The notes below the pieces were generated by a model. The model saw nothing but the letters and a program-made list of their open reading frames with translations, did not search any database and was not told the origin of the DNA. Below are positions 43,139-47,095 of a stretch of 47,095 bases of DNA, in pieces. Origin of the DNA: Streptomyces sp. Root1304 (GTDB taxonomy: Bacteria; Actinomycetota; Actinomycetes; Streptomycetales; Streptomycetaceae); assembly GCF_001426405.1 (NCBI RefSeq), contig NZ_LMEP01000011.1, forward strand, positions 1 through 47,095, read 5' to 3'. How positions within the stretch are numbered: position 1 is the stretch's first letter; every line of letters starts with the position of its first letter. Made by a program: the position numbers and the translations under genes.

Positions 43139-44133
43139 GTCCGTTCCTTCGGGTCGGTGGGGGAGCGGCGGGGAAGGGTCAGGAGGAGGGCGGCGCCGCC
43201 GACGAGGACCTCGCTGAGCGTGCACACCACCCGGCTGGCGACGGCGACGGCGGTCGCCTCCTGCCAGGGCAGTACGGCGGTCAGGGCGAGCAGCAGCAGG
43301 GCCTCGCGGGCGCCCCAGCCGTCCGGCAGCACCACCACGAGGCTGGCGGCGGCGGTGGCCAGGGCGAAGCCGCCCACGCAGACCGGCAGGGCGGTCAGCG
43401 GCGGGGCGCCGAGCATCACGGCCAGCGCCCACAGGTGCAGTCCGCCCACCGCCCAGGAGGCGGTGGCGGAGGCCATGGCCCGCCGCATGCCCCGGTCGCT
43501 CGCCCGGGTCCCCGGGGCGGGCCGCCGGGCCAGCCGGGCGGCGGCGGAGGCCAGGCGGTGGAGCAGCCCGGGCCGTACGGCGAAGGCGAGGGTGACCGCG
43601 CCCGGCAGCAGCAGCCACCAGGCCTCGGCGCCGATCGTCCACGGCGCGGCGAGCGGGCCGACGGCGAGACCGGTGAGGACGGCCACGATCAGGTTGAGCA
43701 GGAACACGGCGAGCACGACCGGCGCGGGGACTCCCGCCGCTCCGCCCATCCGCAGCTGGGCGAGTACGCCCCAGACGGCGCCCGGCACGTACTTGCCGAG
43801 GTAGGAGGTGAAGTAGATCCGGGTGGCCGTCCGGCCCGGCACCCCCGGACCCAGGTCGGCGAGGAGGGTCCGCCAGGTGGCCATCGAGAAGAGGACGGCG
43901 AGGGCGTTCGCGGCGAGAGCCACGAGGAGGTACGGCACGGAGTCGGGCCGCAGGACGAGCGCGGCGAGCTCGCCGGCCCGGCCGTACAGGGCGACGGCGA
44001 TGCCGGTGACGACGGCGACGGGGAAGAGGACGGGCAGGGCGCGGCGGAGGAGACCGGGTTTCGGCGGGGTGGCGGCTGAGGCCGCCTCCTCCGCGGGCGC
44101 CGTCTCCGCGGCCGCGGCGGTGGTGAGCGTCAT
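43135..44133 (-). CDS. UPF0104 / LPG-synthase-TM family membrane protein (flippase-like)
   Basis: A 332-residue protein from ATG 44133, linked at both ends by ATGA overlaps. About eight membrane helices, with the family block YFTSYLGKYVPGAVWGVLAQ and the C-terminal ATAAASLVVVLPDGWGAREAL, as in the membrane half of lysyl-phosphatidylglycerol synthases. Proteins lacking the soluble half are often flippase-like partners of glycosyltransferases. Here it could translocate the polyprenyl-linked intermediate. Confidence 0.86.
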   Translation of the reverse strand: MTLTTAAAAETAPAEEAASAATPPKPGLLRRALPVLFPVAVVTGIAVALYGRAGELAALVLRPDSVPYLLVALAANALAVLFSMATWRTLLADLGPGVPGRTATRIYFTSYLGKYVPGAVWGVLAQLRMGGAAGVPAPVVLAVFLLNLIVAVLTGLAVGPLAAPWTIGAEAWWLLLPGAVTLAFAVRPGLLHRLASAAARLARRPAPGTRASDRGMRRAMASATASWAVGGLHLWALAVMLGAPPLTALPVCVGGFALATAAASLVVVLPDGWGAREALLLLALTAVLPWQEATAVAVASRVVCTLSEVLVGGAALLLTLPRRSPTDPKERT

Positions 44134-45092
44134 GATCCGAGGTGGCTGAGCGGCCACGCGCCGGCGAGCAGCGCCGACCACAGGACGGCGTTGGAGACGG
44201 TCATCCGGTCGCTGAAGAGGGCGCGCGAGGGGTTGCCGCCACCCGAGTCGACCACCAGCAGCTGGAGGTAGCGGGCGAGTCCGAACAGCGCGAACGGCGC
44301 GGTGAGCACCGCGACCAGCGGACCGTGCGGGCCGAACGCCGGGCTGCCCTGCACGTGCAGGACGTAGCTGACCGCCGTGAGCACCGCCGTGAAGGCGAGC
44401 AGCTGGTCGAGGAAGCCGAGGGTGTAGCCGCGCAGCGCGGGCCGGTGCAGCACTCCGCCGACCGCCATCTCGTGGCGCCGCTTGCCGAGGATCAGCAGCA
44501 GACAGAGCGAGAAGACGCAGAGGGCGAGCCAGCTCGGCACCGGGTTCCCCGAGGCCAGGCAGCCCTGCGCGAGCCGCAGGACGAAGCCGAGGGCGACGAT
44601 GAACACATCGAGCAGGGGCACGTGCTTGAGGCCCTTGCTGTACGCGGCGTTGAGTGCGACGTACGCGGCGACCGGCCACCAGTCCACGAGCGCGGCCGTG
44701 CCGGTGAGGACCGTCAGACCGACCGTGGCCGCGAGGAGCGCGGCGAGCGCGGCGGCGAAGGAGACGGCGGTCGCCACCCCGATCCGGCCGGCGGCGATCG
44801 GCCGGTGCCGCTTCTCCGGGTGCCGCCGGTCGCGGTCCCGGTCACCGAGGTCGTTGACCAGGTAGATCAGCGCGGAGGCGAGGGTGAAGACACCGATCGC
44901 GGCCAGGGCGCCGCCGAACGCGGCACCGTCGAGCCGGGGCGCGCCGAGCAGTCCGAGGGGGACGACGACCAGGTTCTTCGTCCACTGGTGGGGCCGGACG
45001 AGGGCGGTGAGGTCGGCGAGACGACTGGGGGGACGGGAGGCCGGCGGGCGGACCGCCGGTGCCTCTCGGCCGGTGAGCGTGGGCGTGGCCAT
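44130..45092 (-). CDS. UbiA-family decaprenyl-phosphate phosphoribosyltransferase
   Basis: A 320-residue protein from ATG 45092 with about eight membrane helices. Diagnostic motifs are RPHQWTKNLVV (33-43), the first Asp-rich motif N80-D-L-G-D-R-D-R-D88 followed by HPEKRHRPIAAG, and YSKGLKHVPLLDVFIVALGF. These match DPPR synthases, which join 5-phosphoribosyl pyrophosphate to decaprenyl phosphate; in mycobacteria this begins decaprenyl-phosphoryl arabinose. Here it probably commits the pathway to a lipid-linked pentose. Confidence 0.92.
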   Translation of the reverse strand: MATPTLTGREAPAVRPPASRPPSRLADLTALVRPHQWTKNLVVVPLGLLGAPRLDGAAFGGALAAIGVFTLASALIYLVNDLGDRDRDRRHPEKRHRPIAAGRIGVATAVSFAAALAALLAATVGLTVLTGTAALVDWWPVAAYVALNAAYSKGLKHVPLLDVFIVALGFVLRLAQGCLASGNPVPSWLALCVFSLCLLLILGKRRHEMAVGGVLHRPALRGYTLGFLDQLLAFTAVLTAVSYVLHVQGSPAFGPHGPLVAVLTAPFALFGLARYLQLLVVDSGGGNPSRALFSDRMTVSNAVLWSALLAGAWPLSHLGS

Positions 45093-45132
45093 GGACGTAC
45101 TCCTGTGGGGAGGGTCGTGGTCGTACGGAAGG

Positions 45133-46158
45133 TCATGCGGAGGTCGTGGGGGTGGCGGCGGGCGCCGGGCGGCGGCGCACGCTGGGCCCGAAGTCCGGCT
45201 CCGTCAGCCAGCGCACGGCGCCCCGGGCCGCGCCGAGCACGATCGCCTGGTGGAGCACGAAGTGGACGGCGGTGAAGTACAGGAGGAACCCGGGGCCCCG
45301 GGCCCGCAGCGCGAACCGGCTGAGCCCCGGATCGGCGCAGGCGAAGAGCAGCGCGCACAGCGCGGGGACCAGCAGCAGCCAGGGGGTGAGCAGGCCGAGC
45401 GCCAGCGTGGGCAGGGTGAGCGCGGCCGCGAGGACGCCGAGCGGTCGGTTGGCGGTGAGACCGCCCTCCCGCAGCTGCCCGAGCGCGGCGATCAGCAGCT
45501 GGGAGCGCCGGTACTGCTCCGAGAGCATCGCCCCGAGCCGGTCGACGTCGTCGTGCCGGCCGCGGATCGCCTCGGTCATCCGGATGCGGTGGGTCCGGAC
45601 GAGCCGGCCGCTGTACTCGACGTCCTCCGAGTCGCGGAGGTTCTCGTCGAAGGGGCCGGTCGCCTCGAAGACGTCCTTGCGGATCGCGCCGAGGGCGAAG
45701 AAGGCGGTGCGGACCTCGCCGACGGCGCGGCGGCGCCAGAAGTGGGCGTGCAGGGCGTGGTAGCGCTCCACCGGCCCGTCGTCGAAGAGCGGCTCGGGGT
45801 CGAGCACCCCGTGGACGCAGCCGAGGCCGGGGTCGTCCCCGAGCAGGTCGACGGCGTGGGCGAGGGCCTCGGGGTGGAGGGCGGTGTCGGAGTCGAGGAA
45901 GAAGAGGACCTCGCCGCGGGCGGCGGCGGCCCCCATGTTCCGGGCGGCGGACACCCCGCGGTTGTGGGGGTTGGCGATCAGGACGACGTCGAACCCGCGG
46001 GCGACGTCCCGGGACCGGTCCGTGCTGGCGTCGTCGACGACGATGACGTCGAGCGGGGCGTGGGTCTGGGCGAAGACCGAGGTCAGACAGGCGTGGAGGG
46101 TCTTCTCGTAGTTGTAGTTGGGGATGATGACGGACACGCTGGGCCGGGCCCTGGGCAT
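45133..46158 (-). CDS. Family 2 glycosyltransferase with C-terminal membrane helices (B)
   Basis: A 341-residue protein from ATG 46158. GT-A motifs: VSVIIPNYNYEKT, Asp42-Asp43 (VVDDASTD), D89-S-D91, and SEDVEYSGR. The C-terminal third is hydrophobic (LGVLAAALTLPTLALGLLTPW, LLYFTAVHFVLHQAIVLG). It is paralogous to GT (A) in layout and in the N-terminal sequence. A 40-bp gap separates it from the UbiA gene. Confidence 0.92.
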   Translation of the reverse strand: MPRARPSVSVIIPNYNYEKTLHACLTSVFAQTHAPLDVIVVDDASTDRSRDVARGFDVVLIANPHNRGVSAARNMGAAAARGEVLFFLDSDTALHPEALAHAVDLLGDDPGLGCVHGVLDPEPLFDDGPVERYHALHAHFWRRRAVGEVRTAFFALGAIRKDVFEATGPFDENLRDSEDVEYSGRLVRTHRIRMTEAIRGRHDDVDRLGAMLSEQYRRSQLLIAALGQLREGGLTANRPLGVLAAALTLPTLALGLLTPWLLLVPALCALLFACADPGLSRFALRARGPGFLLYFTAVHFVLHQAIVLGAARGAVRWLTEPDFGPSVRRRPAPAATPTTSA

Positions 46159-46290
46159 GGGGGTTCCTTGGGTTCCGTGAGGTGGGGGCTCGCCGCGGGG
46201 CTCATGGGGCGGTGGGGGCCTGGGCCTGTGTGCCGGATCGGGCCCTCGTGGAGCGGCGGCGGGGCTGCGCGGGGCGGGGGCAGTGGGGCT

Positions 46291-46569
46291 TCACAGCCGC
46301 CGGAAGTCCGCGATGCGGTGGCGGGAGAGTGCGGGGGACTGGCCGAGGAGGAGCCGGCAGAGCAGCAGCGCGTGGCCCACGGCCTCGATCTCGTCGGGGC
46401 CGCCGACGTACAGGGCGAGGCGGACCGACCGGTCGAGGACCAGTGCCCGTGCGGACTCGAAGCGGTCCTGCGGACGGGCGAGGCGGTGCAGCGTCTCGAC
46501 GAGTTCGGCGGCGGACGGGGCCGGTGGGGGGTCGGTGTCCGGTGCGGGTTCGTCGTCCGGTGCCCTCAT
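46291..46569 (-). CDS. Short cytoplasmic-looking protein, likely 3' part of a frameshifted gene
   Basis: A 92-residue frame from ATG 46569 with no usable ribosome site. The conserved-looking part is AAELVETLHRLARPQDRFESARALVLDRSVRL and QSPALSRHRIADFRRL. I recognise no family. Directly upstream in the same frame, and with no start codon of its own, is a hydrophobic stretch (GLIVIYLIGVS) that would be the membrane anchor if translation entered from the preceding ORF by a -1 shift at the GGGG (46603-46600). I suspect it is the C-terminal half of the gene that starts at 46793. Confidence 0.5.
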   Translation of the reverse strand: MRAPDDEPAPDTDPPPAPSAAELVETLHRLARPQDRFESARALVLDRSVRLALYVGGPDEIEAVGHALLLCRLLLGQSPALSRHRIADFRRL

Positions 46570-46595
46570 CGAGACGCCGATGAGGTAGATGACGA

Positions 46596-46793
46596 TCAGC
46601 CCCAGGAGAACCCGTTGTCGCTGTCGGTGGCCGGCGTCGTCACCGTCACGTCCTGCGCGGTGACGCTCGTGGCGGCGGGCGCCGGCTGGGCGGCGAGGAC
46701 GACGGCGAGCGCGGCGGTGGCGGGGACGAGCAGGGCGAGGACGGGACGGACCTGAATGCGGGCGAACGGGGCGAAACGGGCGGCGCTGAGCAT
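46596..46793 (-). CDS. Small secreted or membrane protein, likely 5' part of a frameshifted gene
   Basis: A 65-residue frame from ATG 46793 with AGGAAGG upstream. It has a signal peptide or anchor (VRPVLALLVPATAALAVVLA, residues 16-35) with AQPAPAATS after it. It ends DNGFSWG and stops at TGA 46598-46596. A single added G in the GGGG run there would join it in frame to the hydrophobic segment and the 92-residue ORF below, giving a 167-residue protein. It begins the glycan/lipid operon. Confidence 0.6.
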   Translation of the reverse strand: MLSAARFAPFARIQVRPVLALLVPATAALAVVLAAQPAPAATSVTAQDVTVTTPATDSDNGFSWG

Positions 46794-47095
46794 GGCGGAA
46801 CTGCCTTCCTGGCGATGCGGATCGAGGCTGTCGGGGGAGGTCTCCCGGCGCCGCTCCCGGGCTCTGCCGGGCGGCTTCGACAGGTCCAAGACTGGCCCGG
46901 CCGAGGGGCCCTGTCACCGGATTCCGGCTGGCGCCAACCGCGTGGCCGTTTGGAGCCAGTCGGTACGCCCGCCCGCCGCGCGCCGCTGACCTGGGCGTAC
47001 CCGGGGGGCGTCACGTTCCTGCCAGGCGGAAGGTGCCGGGCGCCCGTCATCTCCCGTACGGCCCGGAATCACCCGGTCCGGCCCGCGGGGTGCGT
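46794..47095. other. Upstream region of the glycan/lipid operon, no gene seen
   Basis: These 302 bases run from the first gene of the operon to the window edge. I find no convincing ORF on either strand. It should contain the operon promoter. One imperfect inverted repeat is listed separately. Confidence 0.55.
46928..46959. repeat. Imperfect inverted repeat upstream of the glycan/lipid operon
   Basis: CTGGCGCCAA (46928-46937) and TTGGAGCCAG (46950-46959) pair at nine of ten positions across a 12-base spacer, 135 bp upstream of the first start codon. A possible operator; no boxes were assigned. Confidence 0.4.

Overview
This window is a piece of chromosome from a Streptomyces or a close relative. 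The support is the very high G+C content with third-position GC bias, many GTG starts (and one TTG), stop-start overlaps of the ATGA/GTGA type, and a set of recognisable actinomycete genes: the SigR-RsrA thiol-stress pair, a class Ia ribonucleotide reductase behind a cobalamin riboswitch, a UPF0182 protein, PPA1309 and DUF2342 families, and initiator tRNA genes without encoded CCA. No plasmid, phage or CRISPR signature was seen. The only mobile DNA is a truncated transposase at the left edge.

Layout. 1-406: 3' end of an insertion-sequence transposase abutting a NUDIX gene. 415-3770: NUDIX hydrolase and DUF2342 zincin-like gene (minus), divergent from an NAD-dependent SDR (plus); the 306-bp divergent spacer carries a 22-bp perfect inverted repeat. 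3872-9616: moaE, a small membrane protein, a YlbL-type PDZ/Lon-like protease, a PPA1309-family protein and a large UPF0182 membrane protein. 9651-12058: two identical tRNA-fMet genes as 89-bp direct repeats flanking a Sel1-repeat gene. 12147-14603: divergent Fur-family regulator and catalase with a palindromic operator, then a CBS-domain protein. 14798-20635: HisN-type phosphatase, a TetR/SMR pair that overlaps tail to tail, rsgA-aroA, an M50-type membrane protease and an SRAP (HMCES/YedK) protein. 20673-25338: alpha/beta hydrolase, sigR (SigR promoter and two start codons) coupled to rsrA, then a coupled pair of membrane HD-GYP and degenerate HD proteins. 25418-31372: TPR protein, peptide deformylase, nrdAB with a B12 riboswitch and probable NrdR boxes, and a GNAT acetyltransferase. 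31449-34440: monocarboxylate-type SSS permease with its DUF3311 partner, and a LuxR-type regulator whose promoter carries a DasR-like palindrome.

34531-46793 is a tightly packed minus-strand operon of about twelve genes, and the least familiar part of the window. It holds two family-2 glycosyltransferases, a UbiA-type decaprenyl-phosphate phosphoribosyltransferase, a flippase-like UPF0104/LPG-synthase-TM protein, a class III aminotransferase, an NAD-dependent sugar epimerase, two paralogous membrane-anchored endonuclease/exonuclease/phosphatase-fold proteins, an aldo/keto reductase and a degenerate MMPL/RND protein. It looks like a pathway that builds a (deoxy/amino) pentose on a polyprenyl carrier, transfers it, and moves a lipid or glycan across the membrane. 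Its first gene seems to be split by a frameshift in a run of four Gs.

Functional links: redox and oxidative stress (SigR-RsrA, catalase with Fur-family repressor), DNA precursor supply and repair (NrdAB, SRAP), translation start and processing (tRNA-fMet, deformylase, RsgA), and envelope construction (UPF0182, YlbL protease, the glycan/lipid cluster).
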